Below, piece by piece: positions 10,109-18,838 of a stretch of 64,000 nucleotides of DNA (position 1 is the first letter of the stretch; each line of letters opens with the position of its first letter). Source of the stretch: Pseudomonas putida (GTDB lineage: Bacteria > Pseudomonadota > Gammaproteobacteria > Pseudomonadales > Pseudomonadaceae); NCBI RefSeq assembly GCF_026625125.1, contig NZ_CP113097.1:4636001-4700000 (forward strand). The letters are read 5' to 3'. The position numbers were made by a program, and so were the translations under genes. Below the pieces are notes generated by a model. That model saw nothing but the letters and a program-made list of their open reading frames with translations, was not told the origin of the DNA and did not search any database.

Positions 10109-10113
10109 CGCCC
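10100..10113 (+). promoter_or_regulatory. Perfect 14-nt palindrome spanning the ydcS stop codon
   Basis: GGGCGCTAGCGCCC covers the TAG stop at 10106-10108 and is followed by a 116-nt gap before the ATPase gene. Intercistronic stems after binding-protein genes commonly protect the upstream message and lower expression of the downstream ABC genes; that role is inferred here. With no real loop it is a tight structure, so it could also be coincidental GC-rich sequence. Confidence 0.4.
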
Positions 10114-10224
10114 CCGGAGCATCGTGGCATTGCCTGAAGGAACAAGGGCCGCCCGGTTTCTCCAGCAGCGGCCTTGTGTCGCCAAAGGGGCGCAAAGCGC
10201 CCCAGCTTCAACCTGGAGCCCTTT

Positions 10225-11265
10225 ATGCCCCTAGCCGTCCAGTTCACCCAGGTGTCGCGCACCTTCGGTGAGGTCAAGGCCGTTGACCAGGTCAGCATCG
10301 ACATCATCGATGGTGAGTTCTTCTCGATGCTCGGCCCCTCAGGCTCGGGCAAGACCACCTGCCTGCGCCTCATAGCCGGTTTCGAGCAGCCCGACAGCGG
10401 CTCGATCCGCATCCATGGCGTCGAAGCCGCTGGCGTGCCGCCCTACCAGCGCGACGTCAATACCGTATTCCAGGACTACGCACTGTTCCCGCACATGAAC
10501 GTGCGCGACAACATCGCCTATGGCCTGAAGGTCAAAGGCATAGCCAAGGCCGAACGCCATGCCCGCGCCGAAGAGGCCCTGGCGATGGTGGCCCTGGCAG
10601 GCTACGGTGAGCGCAAACCGGCACAGCTTTCCGGCGGCCAGCGCCAGCGTGTTGCCTTGGCCCGCGCCCTGGTCAATCGGCCGCGGGTGCTGCTGCTCGA
10701 CGAGCCGCTCGGCGCCCTCGACCTGAAACTGCGCGAACAGATGCAGGGCGAATTGAAAAAGCTGCAGCGCCAGCTGGGCATCACCTTCATTTTCGTCACC
10801 CATGACCAGACCGAAGCGCTGTCGATGTCGGACCGGGTAGCGGTGTTCAACCGCGGCCGTATCGAACAGGTCGATGCACCGCGCACGCTGTACATGAAAC
10901 CGGCTACCACCTTCGTCGCCCAGTTCGTCGGCACCTCCAACGTGGTGCGCGGCGATCTGGCTCAGCACCTGAGCGGCAGCCGAACGCCGTTCTCCATTCG
11001 CCCCGAGCATATTCGCCTGCTCGGCCAGCCCGAGGCCGGCCGCGATGTACAGGTCAGCGGCCTGCTGCGTGATATCCAGTACCAAGGCAGTGCCACCCGC
11101 TATGAAGTGCAGCTGGACAGCGGCCAATCGCTGGCGGTCAGCCAGGCCAACGACCGCTGGCAAGACCAGCCACACCCCCTGCAACCCGGCCAACGGGTAC
11201 AGGCCCACTGGCCACGTGAAGCGATGACGGTGCTGCAGGAAACTGTCCTGACCGAGGGCCAGTGA
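10225..11265 (+). CDS. ydcT: ABC transporter ATP-binding protein, PotA/YdcT type
   Basis: It powers the polyamine-type importer. The 346-residue protein has a Walker A GPSGSGKTT (about 37-45), signature LSGGQRQRVALARAL, Walker B VLLLDEPLGALD, switch histidine in FVTHDQTEAL, and a C-terminal TOBE-like domain (FSIRPEHIRLLG). I chose the ATG at 10225 with GGAG 8 nt upstream; an earlier in-frame start has no ribosome binding site. The first permease starts 1 nt after the stop. Confidence 0.9.
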   Translation: MPLAVQFTQVSRTFGEVKAVDQVSIDIIDGEFFSMLGPSGSGKTTCLRLIAGFEQPDSGSIRIHGVEAAGVPPYQRDVNTVFQDYALFPHMNVRDNIAYGLKVKGIAKAERHARAEEALAMVALAGYGERKPAQLSGGQRQRVALARALVNRPRVLLLDEPLGALDLKLREQMQGELKKLQRQLGITFIFVTHDQTEALSMSDRVAVFNRGRIEQVDAPRTLYMKPATTFVAQFVGTSNVVRGDLAQHLSGSRTPFSIRPEHIRLLGQPEAGRDVQVSGLLRDIQYQGSATRYEVQLDSGQSLAVSQANDRWQDQPHPLQPGQRVQAHWPREAMTVLQETVLTEGQ

Positions 11266-11266
11266 C

Positions 11267-12190
11267 ATGAGCCTGGCCCTGAGCCCGTCACGCAGGTTTT
11301 CCAACCTGCTCTACCGCCGCCCCAACCTGTACCTGCTGTTACTGCTGACCCCACCGCTGACCTGGTTCGGCGCGGTCTACCTAGGGTCGCTGCTCAACCT
11401 TTTGTGGCAAGGCTTTTACACGTTCGACGACTTCACCATGGCAGTCACCCCGCAACTGACCCTGGGCAACTTCGCCGCGCTGTTCAACCCGTCGAACTTC
11501 GACATCATCCTGCGCACCTTGGCCATGGCCGTGGCAGTCTCGCTGGCCTGCGCCATGCTGGCTTTCCCCATCGCCTATTACATGGCGCGCTACACCCGCG
11601 GCAAGACCCGGGCATTCTTCTATATCGCCGTAATGCTGCCGATGTGGGCCAGCTACATCGTCAAGACCTATGCATGGACCCTGCTGCTGGCCAAGGGGGG
11701 TGTGGCTCAGTGGTTCATTCAGCAGTTGCACCTCGAAGGCCTGCTGCAGGCCCTCCTGACCTTGCCTGCGGTGGGCGGCAGCACGCTGTCGACCTCGCAC
11801 CTCGGGCGCTTTCTGGTGTTCGTGTACATCTGGCTGCCGTTCATGATCCTGCCCGTGCAGGCGTCGCTGGAGCGCCTGCCGCCTTCACTGCTGCAGGCAT
11901 CGGCAGACCTTGGCGCACGGCCGGCGCAGACCTTCACCCAAGTGATCCTGCCATTGTCGATACCCGGCATCGCGGCCGGCTCGATCTTTACCTTCTCGCT
12001 GACCCTGGGCGACTTCATCGTACCGCAACTGGTCGGCCCGCCCGGCTACTTCATCGGCAGCATGGTCTACGCCCAGCAAGGCGCGATCGGCAACATGCCG
12101 ATGGCCGCGGCGTTCACCCTGGTGCCGATCGTGCTGATCGCGGTGTACCTGTCCATCGTCAAGCGCCTGGGGGCCTTCGATGCACTCTGA
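11267..12190 (+). CDS. ydcU: ABC transporter permease, PotB/YdcU type
   Basis: It is one half of the membrane channel of the importer. The 307-residue protein has about six TM helices ([21 protein letters not shown] at the start) and the cytoplasmic EAA-like loop ([27 protein letters not shown]) that docks on the ATPase. Its start codon is 1 nt after the ydcT stop, and its end overlaps the next permease by 11 nt. Confidence 0.9.
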   Translation: MSLALSPSRRFSNLLYRRPNLYLLLLLTPPLTWFGAVYLGSLLNLLWQGFYTFDDFTMAVTPQLTLGNFAALFNPSNFDIILRTLAMAVAVSLACAMLAFPIAYYMARYTRGKTRAFFYIAVMLPMWASYIVKTYAWTLLLAKGGVAQWFIQQLHLEGLLQALLTLPAVGGSTLSTSHLGRFLVFVYIWLPFMILPVQASLERLPPSLLQASADLGARPAQTFTQVILPLSIPGIAAGSIFTFSLTLGDFIVPQLVGPPGYFIGSMVYAQQGAIGNMPMAAAFTLVPIVLIAVYLSIVKRLGAFDAL

Positions 12191-12986
12191 AAAAGCGTCC
12201 ACAGGCCTGCGCCTGGCGGCTTGGGGCGGGTTACTGTTCCTGCACTTCCCGATCCTCATCATCTTCGTGTACGCCTTCAACACCGAAGAGGCGGCGTTCA
12301 GCTTCCCGCCCAAAGGCTTCACCCTGAAATGGATCGCCGTCGCCTTCGCCCGGCCGGACGTGCTCGAAGCCATCAAGCTGTCGCTGCAGGTGGCCAGCCT
12401 GGCCACGCTCATCGCGCTCGTGCTCGGCACCCTGGCCTCGGCGGCACTGTACCGGCGCAGCTTCTTCGGCAAGGAGAGCATCTCGCTGATGCTGATCTTG
12501 CCGATCGCCCTGCCCGGCATCATTACCGGCATCGCCCTGTTGTCGGCGTTCAAGACCCTGGGTATCGAGCCTGGCTTGTTCACCATCGTGGTCGGCCACG
12601 CCACCTTCTGCGTGGTGATCGTCTACAACAACGTGATTGCCCGCCTACGGCGCACCTCGCAAAGCCTGATCGAGGCCTCGATGGACTTGGGAGCCGATGG
12701 CTGGCAGACCTTCCGCTACATCATCCTGCCCAACCTGGGCTCGGCGCTGCTGGCCGGCGGCATGCTGGCCTTCGCCCTGTCGTTCGACGAGATCATCGTC
12801 ACCACTTTCACTGCCGGGAACGAGCGCACCCTGCCAATCTGGCTGCTCAACCAACTCAGCCGCCCGCGCGACGTGCCGGTGACCAACGTGGTTGCCATGC
12901 TGGTGATGCTGGTGACCATGCTGCCGATCCTCGGCGCCTATTACCTGACCCGCGACGGTGAAAGCGTTGCGGGCAGCGGCAAATGA
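12180..12986 (+). CDS. ydcV: ABC transporter permease, PotC/YdcV type
   Basis: It is the second permease subunit and pairs with the upstream one. The 268-residue protein has six predicted TM helices and an EAA-like loop ([25 protein letters not shown]). The start overlaps the end of ydcU by 11 nt. Its tail ([15 protein letters not shown]) ends within 20 nt of the dehydrogenase start, so all five genes form one operon. Confidence 0.9.
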   Translation: MHSEKASTGLRLAAWGGLLFLHFPILIIFVYAFNTEEAAFSFPPKGFTLKWIAVAFARPDVLEAIKLSLQVASLATLIALVLGTLASAALYRRSFFGKESISLMLILPIALPGIITGIALLSAFKTLGIEPGLFTIVVGHATFCVVIVYNNVIARLRRTSQSLIEASMDLGADGWQTFRYIILPNLGSALLAGGMLAFALSFDEIIVTTFTAGNERTLPIWLLNQLSRPRDVPVTNVVAMLVMLVTMLPILGAYYLTRDGESVAGSGK

Positions 12987-13003
12987 CCCACAAGGAGCCC
13001 CCG

Positions 13004-14428
13004 ATGCAAACCAACATGCTGATCAACGGTCGCCTGGTCGCAGGCGATGGCCCGGCCTGGACCGTGCTCAACCCCGCCGAAGGCAGTGCCTTGGCACAGA
13101 TCAACGAAGCCACCGAGGCCCAGGTCGATACGGCAGTGCGCGCCGCCGACCAGGCCTTCGACAGCTGGTCGCAGACCAGCCCGAAAGAGCGCTCGCTGGC
13201 CCTGCTGGCGCTGGCCGACACGATCGAGGCGCATGCCGATGAGCTGGCCAGGCTGGAGTCGCAGAATTGCGGCAAACCGTTCGCAGCGGCCCTGAACGAC
13301 GAGATACCGGCCATCGCCGATGTGTTCCGCTATTTTGCCGGCGCCGCCCGCTGCCTCGGTGGCTCGGCGGCTGGTGAATACCTGCCCGGGCACACGTCGA
13401 TGGTCCGCCGCGACCCGCTGGGCGTAGTGGCCTCGATCGCACCCTGGAACTACCCGCTGATGATGCTGGCGTGGAAGATCGCCCCCGCCTTGGCGGCTGG
13501 CAATACCATGGTCATCAAGCCGTCCGAACTCACCCCGCTGACCGCCCTGCGCCTCGGCGAACTGGCCAAGAACGTACTGCCGGCCGGCGTGCTCAACATC
13601 CTCTTCGGCCGCGGCCAGACGGTGGGCAGCCCACTGGTGACCCACCCCAAGGTGCGTATGGTCTCGCTGACCGGTTCGATCCCCACCGGCGCGCACATCA
13701 TCGGCGCCACGGCGGGCAGCGTTAAACGCATGCACATGGAGCTGGGCGGCAAGGCGCCGGTGCTGGTGTTCGACGATGCCGACATCGATGCCGCCATCGA
13801 TGGCATCCGCACCTTCGGTTTCTACAACGCAGGGCAGGACTGCACTGCGGCCTGCCGCCTGTATGTGCAGGCGGGCATCTACGAACGCTTCGTCGAACGC
13901 CTCGGCAAAGCCGTGGCCAGCCTTAAAACCGGCCTGCAGGATGCCGAGGACACCGAACTCGGCCCGCTGATCAGCGCCCAGCACCGTGACAAGGTAGCCG
14001 GCCTGGTCGGGCGCGCCATCGCCCAGCCGCACATTCGCCTGGTCACTGGAGGCAAGGCACTACCGGGGGAGGGTTTCTTCTTCGAGCCAACAGTGCTGGC
14101 GGATGCGCTACAGGATGACGAGATCGTGCGTCACGAGGTGTTTGGCCCAGTGGTGTCGGTAACACGCTTCACTGACGAAGCGCAGGCGCTGGAATGGGCC
14201 AACGACTCGGAGTACGGCCTGGCTTCGTCGGTGTGGACCCGCGACACCGGCCGCGCCCACCGCCTGGCGGCGCGGTTGCAGTATGGCTGCACCTGGGTCA
14301 ATACCCACTTCATGCTGGTCAGCGAAATGCCCCATGGCGGGCAGAAGCATTCGGGGTATGGCAAGGACATGTCGATGTATGGGCTTGAGGACTACACCTG
14401 CGTGCGGCATGTGATGATCAAGCACTGA
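13004..14428 (+). CDS. patD: Gamma-aminobutyraldehyde dehydrogenase (YdcW/PatD-like)
   Basis: It is predicted to oxidise 4-aminobutyraldehyde, the product of putrescine transamination, to 4-aminobutyrate with NAD. The 474 residues show the aldehyde dehydrogenase Rossmann region ([22 protein letters not shown]), general base Glu246 (MELGGKAP) and nucleophile Cys280 ([11 protein letters not shown]); length and residue numbers fit E. coli YdcW. I prefer the ATG at 13004 because AAGGAG sits 6 nt upstream. An ATG at 12983 that overlaps the ydcV stop is a possible alternative. Coupling to the transporter supports putrescine use. Confidence 0.85.
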   Translation: MQTNMLINGRLVAGDGPAWTVLNPAEGSALAQINEATEAQVDTAVRAADQAFDSWSQTSPKERSLALLALADTIEAHADELARLESQNCGKPFAAALNDEIPAIADVFRYFAGAARCLGGSAAGEYLPGHTSMVRRDPLGVVASIAPWNYPLMMLAWKIAPALAAGNTMVIKPSELTPLTALRLGELAKNVLPAGVLNILFGRGQTVGSPLVTHPKVRMVSLTGSIPTGAHIIGATAGSVKRMHMELGGKAPVLVFDDADIDAAIDGIRTFGFYNAGQDCTAACRLYVQAGIYERFVERLGKAVASLKTGLQDAEDTELGPLISAQHRDKVAGLVGRAIAQPHIRLVTGGKALPGEGFFFEPTVLADALQDDEIVRHEVFGPVVSVTRFTDEAQALEWANDSEYGLASSVWTRDTGRAHRLAARLQYGCTWVNTHFMLVSEMPHGGQKHSGYGKDMSMYGLEDYTCVRHVMIKH

Positions 14429-14443
14429 ACGTGATGTGAAGCT

Positions 14444-14481
14444 ACCGGCCTCTGCTGAGACAAGTCAGCAAGGAGGCCGGT
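14444..14481 (+). terminator. Hairpin downstream of the ydc operon, possible terminator
   Basis: ACCGGCCTC pairs with GAGGCCGGT (9 bp), and inside it TGCTGA pairs with TCAGCA, with a GACAAG loop and two unpaired bases. The position, 16 nt after the patD stop, fits a transcription end. There is no T-run on either strand, so it may act as an mRNA 3' protector or need Rho. Confidence 0.5.
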
Positions 14482-14558
14482 ACAAAGTGGCGATCGTCCT
14501 CGCATGGATACCTAGGGCCTTTCCTTCAAGCATGGTCCCTATCTCCTACAGTCCGGCT

Positions 14559-14751
14559 GTCGAGGAGGCCGTTGATGACACCTCGAAACCTGCGAACGCC
14601 TTGGCCGTGAGCCGCACAAGACCTATTCGGGGAAGCTGAGTCTGCGCCTTGAGCCCATCCTTCACGCCAGCGTGGCCGCAAAGGCCGAGCTGGCGGGAAA
14701 AGCATCAATCAGTGGGTCAGCGATACGCTGCGCAAGGCCGCTTACAGCTGA
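14559..14751 (+). pseudogene. HicB-family antitoxin C-terminal relic, two frameshifts
   Basis: Three short reading segments in successive frames join into the C-terminal part of a HicB antitoxin. The first is VEEAVDD (frame of 14559). After one missing base near 14580 the second runs ETCERLGREPHKTYSG and KLSLRLEP. After another missing base near 14695 the last is KSINQWVSDTLRKAAYS, ending with TGA at 14749-14751. The YSGKLSLRLEP and SINQW blocks are typical of the HicB C-terminal Arc/RHH-like DNA-binding domain. The N-terminal RNase-H-like half and the HicA toxin are not recognisable upstream. Confidence 0.75.
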
Positions 14752-14760
14752 GGGGGCCAA

Positions 14761-15867
14761 TCAGTCGCGCAGATCCGACTCATGTATCGGATTCGCCCGG
14801 CTGGTAGCCCGTTGATACTGCGCCGGCCATGTAGCCCTGTTACCGCCCAGGTCATCATCGGCATGCAACGGCCAGTAAGGGTCGCGCAGCAGCTCGCGAG
14901 CCAGGAAGATCAGGTCGGCCTGCCCGGTGCGCAGGATGTGTTCAGCCTGGGCCGGTTCGGTGATCATGCCCACCGTGCCGGTAGCGATTTCCGATTCCTT
15001 GCGTACACGCTCGGCGAAACGGGTCTGGTAGCCGGGGCCGGTGGGGATTTCCGCATTCATCGAAGTACCGCCGGAGGACACGTCGATCAGGTCGACCCCG
15101 AGCACACGTAGCCGGCGGGCCAGTTCCACGGTTTCGTCCGGGTTCCAGCCGTCCTCTACCCAGTCGGTCGCCGACACACGCACGAACAGCGGCAGTTCCT
15201 GCGGCCAGACCTTACGCACCGCCTCGGTCACCTGCAGCGTCAGGCGGATGCGGTTTTCGAAGCAACTGCCATATTCATCGCGGCGCTGGTTGCTCAGCGG
15301 CGAGAGGAACTGGTGCAGCAAGTAGCCATGGGCGGCGTGGATTTCGACCACTTTGAAGCCCGCTTGCAACGCGCGTTCGGTGGCTTTGACAAACTCGGCT
15401 ACAACATCCTGGATCTCGTCCTTGCTCAACTCACGCGGCGCCGTGTGTTCAGGGTCGAAGGCAATTTTCGAGGGGCCCACCGGCTGCCAGCCTCCTTCCT
15501 CGATTTTGACGCTGCCATGCTTGCCCAGCCAAGGGCGATAGGTGCTGGCCTTGCGCCCGGCGTGGGCCAGCTGGATGCCCGGCACAGCGCCCTGGGCAGT
15601 GATGAACCGCGTAATGCGTTGCAATGGCGCGATCTGATCATCGGTCCACAGCCCAAGGTCCTCGGCAGTGATACGGCCCTCGGCGGTCACGGCTACCGCT
15701 TCGGTGATGACCAGCCCGGCGCCACCGACGGCGCGGCTACCCAGATGAACGAGGTGCCAGTCGTTGGCCAGGCCATCGACGGCGGAATACTGGCACATCG
15801 GCGAGACGGCGATGCGGTTGGGCAACGTCAGCTGACGCAGGGTGTAAGGCTCGAGCAGCAGGCTCAT
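14761..15867 (-). CDS. NADH:flavin oxidoreductase, old yellow enzyme (YqjM/XenA class)
   Basis: It is an FMN enzyme of the ene-reductase class that reduces activated alkenes and often nitro compounds or quinones in the cytoplasm. The 368-residue TIM barrel has SPMCQYSA (the Cys and Tyr of the YqjM subclass), the substrate-binding IQLAHAGRKAS, the EIHAAHGYLLHQFLSPLSNQRRDEYG segment seen as several short blocks, and the FMN phosphate loop GMITEPAQAEHI. The ATG at 15865-15867 has GGGAGG 8 nt upstream; an upstream in-frame extension lacks one. The physiological substrate is unknown. Confidence 0.87.
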   Translation of the reverse strand: MSLLLEPYTLRQLTLPNRIAVSPMCQYSAVDGLANDWHLVHLGSRAVGGAGLVITEAVAVTAEGRITAEDLGLWTDDQIAPLQRITRFITAQGAVPGIQLAHAGRKASTYRPWLGKHGSVKIEEGGWQPVGPSKIAFDPEHTAPRELSKDEIQDVVAEFVKATERALQAGFKVVEIHAAHGYLLHQFLSPLSNQRRDEYGSCFENRIRLTLQVTEAVRKVWPQELPLFVRVSATDWVEDGWNPDETVELARRLRVLGVDLIDVSSGGTSMNAEIPTGPGYQTRFAERVRKESEIATGTVGMITEPAQAEHILRTGQADLIFLARELLRDPYWPLHADDDLGGNRATWPAQYQRATSRANPIHESDLRD

Positions 15868-16319
15868 GAGGGCACCTCCCAAGGACTCCAATGGTGATCC
15901 GGCCCGGGCATTCAAGTGCACATCCCTGGCCCGGTGCCGGTCATTAATCAGACTAGACCAGATTGGTGGGGGGGAAGGTTCCCTCAGATTGCTGACTGCT
16001 CCGACGCGCGCACCAGATATTTCCTACACACATGAGCTAGCGATACTTACATCAGGAAAATATCCTACGAATCTTGTCGACTCGCGGCTGATTGTCCCTG
16101 GAAACCCCACCCTTTAGGCTTCTTGCGTCGCTGATGTTTGGCGTCCGGGAGTGGAATCCTGTCAATTACTGAGTTGCTGTCGTCATGGCAGTTGTGCGCG
16201 GGAGGCCGCAAAGCCTACCGGGTTTACTCGTAGCCTGGATTCCACACCGCGTACAACTGCCACCCATCCGTGTGGAATCGGACAGGTCGGTCAATCAGTA
16301 ACCTTACGAGTCGTTCACT
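15868..16319. other. 452-nt intergenic region with a long structured leader
   Basis: No gene is visible here. The left third should hold the promoter of the minus-strand old-yellow-enzyme gene. The right part, from about 16150, is the leader of the small plus-strand gene at 16320 and contains the hairpin described separately plus repeated GTGGAATC motifs (16151, 16272 and, inverted, 16238-16245). Confidence 0.7.
16187..16261 (+). ncRNA. Candidate structured leader RNA upstream of the DUF6124-like gene
   Basis: Arm GGCAGTTGTGCGCGG (16187-16201) pairs with CCGCGTACAACTGCC (16247-16261) over 15 positions with a single G-U. The loop holds a smaller AGGC/GCCT stem (16203-16214). Flanking copies of GTGGAATC and GGATTCCAC could make alternative pairings. 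It lies 58 nt before the start codon of the next gene. Whether it is a 5' UTR element, an sRNA or a transcription end cannot be told from sequence alone. Confidence 0.45.
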
Positions 16320-16601
16320 ATGAAAAAACTAGTCCCCGATCCACCGCACCATTTCGACCTTCCCTCCGACAAGACCCTGACCAACGCCGTGAACGAAGGC
16401 ATCGTGCCAATCGATCACGTGTTGATGAATGTCACCCATTACCTGATGCTCGCTTACAACCATTGCCATCGAGTCCTCGATGCCGTCGAAGATGACAGCT
16501 CCCGGGAATCGCTTGTGAATGGGCTGCGTGCCCTGCAGATTGCCTGGGGCCAAGCGGATGCGCTGTCATTGGCCTTGGAGCGTACTACTACCCTGCATTG
16601 A
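16320..16601 (+). CDS. Small protein, DUF6124-like (Pseudomonas)
   Basis: The function is unknown. The 93-residue protein starts MKKLVPDPPHHFDLPSD, an opening shared by many short Pseudomonas proteins, and continues as a helical domain (VLMNVTHYLMLAYNHCHRVLDAV) with no signal peptide or TM helix. It has no strong ribosome binding site immediately upstream. The next plus-strand gene encodes a DUF3077 protein, and these two kinds of small gene often occur together in pseudomonads. The family assignment is from pattern recognition only. Confidence 0.65.
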   Translation: MKKLVPDPPHHFDLPSDKTLTNAVNEGIVPIDHVLMNVTHYLMLAYNHCHRVLDAVEDDSSRESLVNGLRALQIAWGQADALSLALERTTTLH

Positions 16602-16611
16602 GGTTGGATCC

Positions 16612-16646
16612 ACTGGCCTCTTCGCGGGTAACCCCGCAGCCACCGG
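16612..16646 (+). repeat. Degenerate P. putida REP element
   Basis: The segment CTGGCCTCTTCGCGGGTAA continuing to CCCCGCAGCCACCGG resembles the P. putida REP consensus (CCGGCCTCTTCGCGGG followed by a complementary half), including the inner GCGGG/CCCGC-like stem. It lies just after the stop of the gene ending at 16601. Confidence 0.6.
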
Positions 16647-16676
16647 GGCATCCCAATCCTCAAAACTTGCAGATGA

Positions 16677-16706
16677 CCTGTGGGAGCTTGCCCAAAAAGA
16701 GGCCAG
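16677..16706 (-). repeat. Degenerate REP element, inverted partner
   Basis: CCTGTGGGAGCTTGCCC followed by AAAAAGAGGCCAG reads like the reverse complement of the REP consensus with part of the central stem lost. With the copy at 16612 it forms a facing pair in the gap between the two small genes. Confidence 0.5.
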
Positions 16707-16740
16707 AACAAGCAATCGAGAAACTTCAGGAGGGAATTCG

Positions 16741-17004
16741 ATGACCACAGACGACACCCACTTTACTGTCGGGAAGACCACCTTCTTTCAAGGTGAACAC
16801 CAGACTCACCCACTGTTCCGCATCGAGCCAGGGATTCCCTGCCGCGATGCCCGTGAGCAGGCCTCGGAATTGATGGGTTATGTACGAGAGCTGACCATCA
16901 TCGGCCTGATGGATGAAAAACCGATGATGATCTGGGCATCCCACTACCTCAGTGCCATGGCCAAGGCACTGATGGATGATGCCGAGTTAGGCATGACAGG
17001 CTAA
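16741..17004 (+). CDS. DUF3077 family protein
   Basis: The function is unknown; the family is largely confined to Pseudomonas. The 87-residue protein carries the core motif LFRIEPGIPCRDAREQASELMGYVREL and a tail ASHYLSAMAKALMDDAE seen in relatives (quoted here in family terms; both segments are visible at residues about 21-47 and 63-80). The ATG at 16741 has AGGAGG 8 nt upstream, which decides the start against a longer upstream frame that would run through the REP pair. No membrane segment is seen. Confidence 0.82.
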   Translation: MTTDDTHFTVGKTTFFQGEHQTHPLFRIEPGIPCRDAREQASELMGYVRELTIIGLMDEKPMMIWASHYLSAMAKALMDDAELGMTG

Positions 17005-17116
17005 CTTTCTTCGGATGGCTAAAGTGTCAGGGAGCCTAGGTCTTGACCTTTAGGTTTACGGCGCCAGGGCAATCGAGCACCGCCCCTCAAAGACAAGTCA
17101 GGCACCTGCAGGCTCC

Positions 17117-18826
17117 TCAGCGCGGCTCCATATGCGCAATCATCAACTGCACACTTTCGTTCCCGCGGAACTCGTTCACATCCAGCTTGTACGCCAGCTC
17201 CACCCAGCGCACGGTCGGGTTGGGCCAGACTTCGCGGTCAATGCCAAAGGCGATGCCGTCCAGACGAACCGAGCCACATTCGCTCTTTAGCACCACCTTC
17301 AGGTGCCGCTCGCCGACCACACGCTGCTCGACCAACTGAAACACGCCATGGAACAGTGGTTCGGGGAAGTGTTGCCCCCAAGGCCCGGCATTACGCAGGG
17401 CCTTGGCCAGGTCCAGGTGAAACTCCTCCACCGCCAGGCTGCCGTCCGAAAGCAGACGGCCGGTCAAATCGTCTTCGCGCAACTGGCGACGGACTTCTTC
17501 ATCGAACGCTTCGGCGAACGCCGGGAAATGACTTTCGGGCAACGACAGGCCTGCAGCCATGGCATGGCCGCCAAACTTGCTGATCAACTGCGGATGGCGC
17601 GCCGCCACTGCATCCAGCGCATCGCGGATATGGAATCCCGGCACCGAACGTGCGGAGCCCTTGAGCATGCCGTCGCCAGCATCGGCAAAGGCGATGGTCG
17701 GGCGGTGGTAACGCTCCTTCAGGCGCGAGGCAAGAATGCCGATCACACCTTGGTGCCATTCGGCATCGAACAGGCACAGGCCGTACGGCATAGCCTCGAC
17801 CGGCAAATCCTTGAGCTGGGCCAACGCTTCGCGCTGCATGCCCTGCTCGATCGACTTGCGGTCCTGGTTCAGGCCATCGAGCTGCTGCGCCATGTCCTGG
17901 GCCAGCGCCTCGTCCTCGCACAACAGGCACTCGATACCCAGGCTCATGTCGTCCAGGCGCCCGGCGGCATTGAGCCGCGGGCCTAAAATGAAGCCCAGGT
18001 CGGTGGAGGTGATACGCCGGTGGTCGCGACGTGCCACCTCCAGAATCGCCTTGAGCCCCGGCCGTGCCCGGCCGGCGCGGATGCGCTCAAGGCCTTGGTG
18101 CACCAGAATGCGGTTGTTGGCATCCAGCGGCACCACGTCGGCAACGCTGCCCAGCGCGACCAGGTCGAGCAGTTCACCGATGTTCGGTTGTGGTTGTGTT
18201 TCGTAGCGGCCCAGGCTGCGCAGGCGGGCGCGCAAGGCCATCAGCACATAGAAGATCACCCCGACCCCGGCCAGCGACTTGCTCGGGAAGCCGCAACCTG
18301 GCTGGTTCGGGTTGACGATGGCGTCGGCGTCCGGCAACTGCTGGCCTGGCAGGTGGTGGTCGGTGACCAGCACTTTGAGCCCGGCCGCTTTGGCTGCCGC
18401 CACACCCTCGACACTGGAAATGCCGTTATCGACCGTGATCAGCAAGTGTGGCTGGCGCTGCAGCGCCACCTCGACGATCTCTGGCGTCAGGCCATAGCCA
18501 TATTCGAAACGGTTGGGCACCAGGTAGTCGACATGGGCTGCCCCCAGCAGGCGCAGCCCGAGTACGCCGACCGTACTGGCGGTGGCGCCGTCGGCATCGA
18601 AGTCGCCGACGATGATGATGCGCTGGCGCTGGTCGAGCGCTTCGACCAGCAAGTCTACCGCGGCATCAATGCCCTTTAGCTGCTGGTACGGCAACAGCCT
18701 CGCCAGGCTCTTGTCCAGTTCTGCCTCAGATTGCACGCCACGGGCGGCATACAGTCGGGTCAGCAAGGGTGGCAGGTTACCGAGAAACGGCAGTGTCGGC
18801 GGCAGCGGGCGGGGTTCGATACGCAT
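17117..18826 (-). CDS. recJ: Single-stranded-DNA-specific exonuclease RecJ
   Basis: It degrades single-stranded DNA 5'-3' in recombination and mismatch repair. The 569-residue DHH-superfamily protein has motif I VGDFDADG (about 73-80), VDNGISS, the DHH motif VTDHHLPG (Asp156-His158), and a C-terminal DHHA1 region with SGGH-like KFGGHAMAAG. Length matches the family. It lies 12 nt after the yaeQ-like stop and is probably co-transcribed with it. Confidence 0.95.
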   Translation of the reverse strand: MRIEPRPLPPTLPFLGNLPPLLTRLYAARGVQSEAELDKSLARLLPYQQLKGIDAAVDLLVEALDQRQRIIIVGDFDADGATASTVGVLGLRLLGAAHVDYLVPNRFEYGYGLTPEIVEVALQRQPHLLITVDNGISSVEGVAAAKAAGLKVLVTDHHLPGQQLPDADAIVNPNQPGCGFPSKSLAGVGVIFYVLMALRARLRSLGRYETQPQPNIGELLDLVALGSVADVVPLDANNRILVHQGLERIRAGRARPGLKAILEVARRDHRRITSTDLGFILGPRLNAAGRLDDMSLGIECLLCEDEALAQDMAQQLDGLNQDRKSIEQGMQREALAQLKDLPVEAMPYGLCLFDAEWHQGVIGILASRLKERYHRPTIAFADAGDGMLKGSARSVPGFHIRDALDAVAARHPQLISKFGGHAMAAGLSLPESHFPAFAEAFDEEVRRQLREDDLTGRLLSDGSLAVEEFHLDLAKALRNAGPWGQHFPEPLFHGVFQLVEQRVVGERHLKVVLKSECGSVRLDGIAFGIDREVWPNPTVRWVELAYKLDVNEFRGNESVQLMIAHMEPR

Positions 18827-18838
18827 GGGTCGGTTGGC

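Noticed and set aside
8957..14428. Spermidine transporter PotABCD proper
   Set aside because: The dehydrogenase in the same operon and the YdcS-type binding protein fit the ydcSTUVW arrangement better, though the ligand is still unproven.
14429..14558. HicA toxin gene or remnant ahead of the HicB relic
   Set aside because: No double-stranded-RNA-binding HicA motif (such as GSHHHF) is found in any frame.
15944..15970. NemR/TetR-type operator upstream of the old-yellow-enzyme gene
   Set aside because: A TAGACC half site occurs at 15954-15959, but a good inverted partner is absent and no regulator gene is adjacent.
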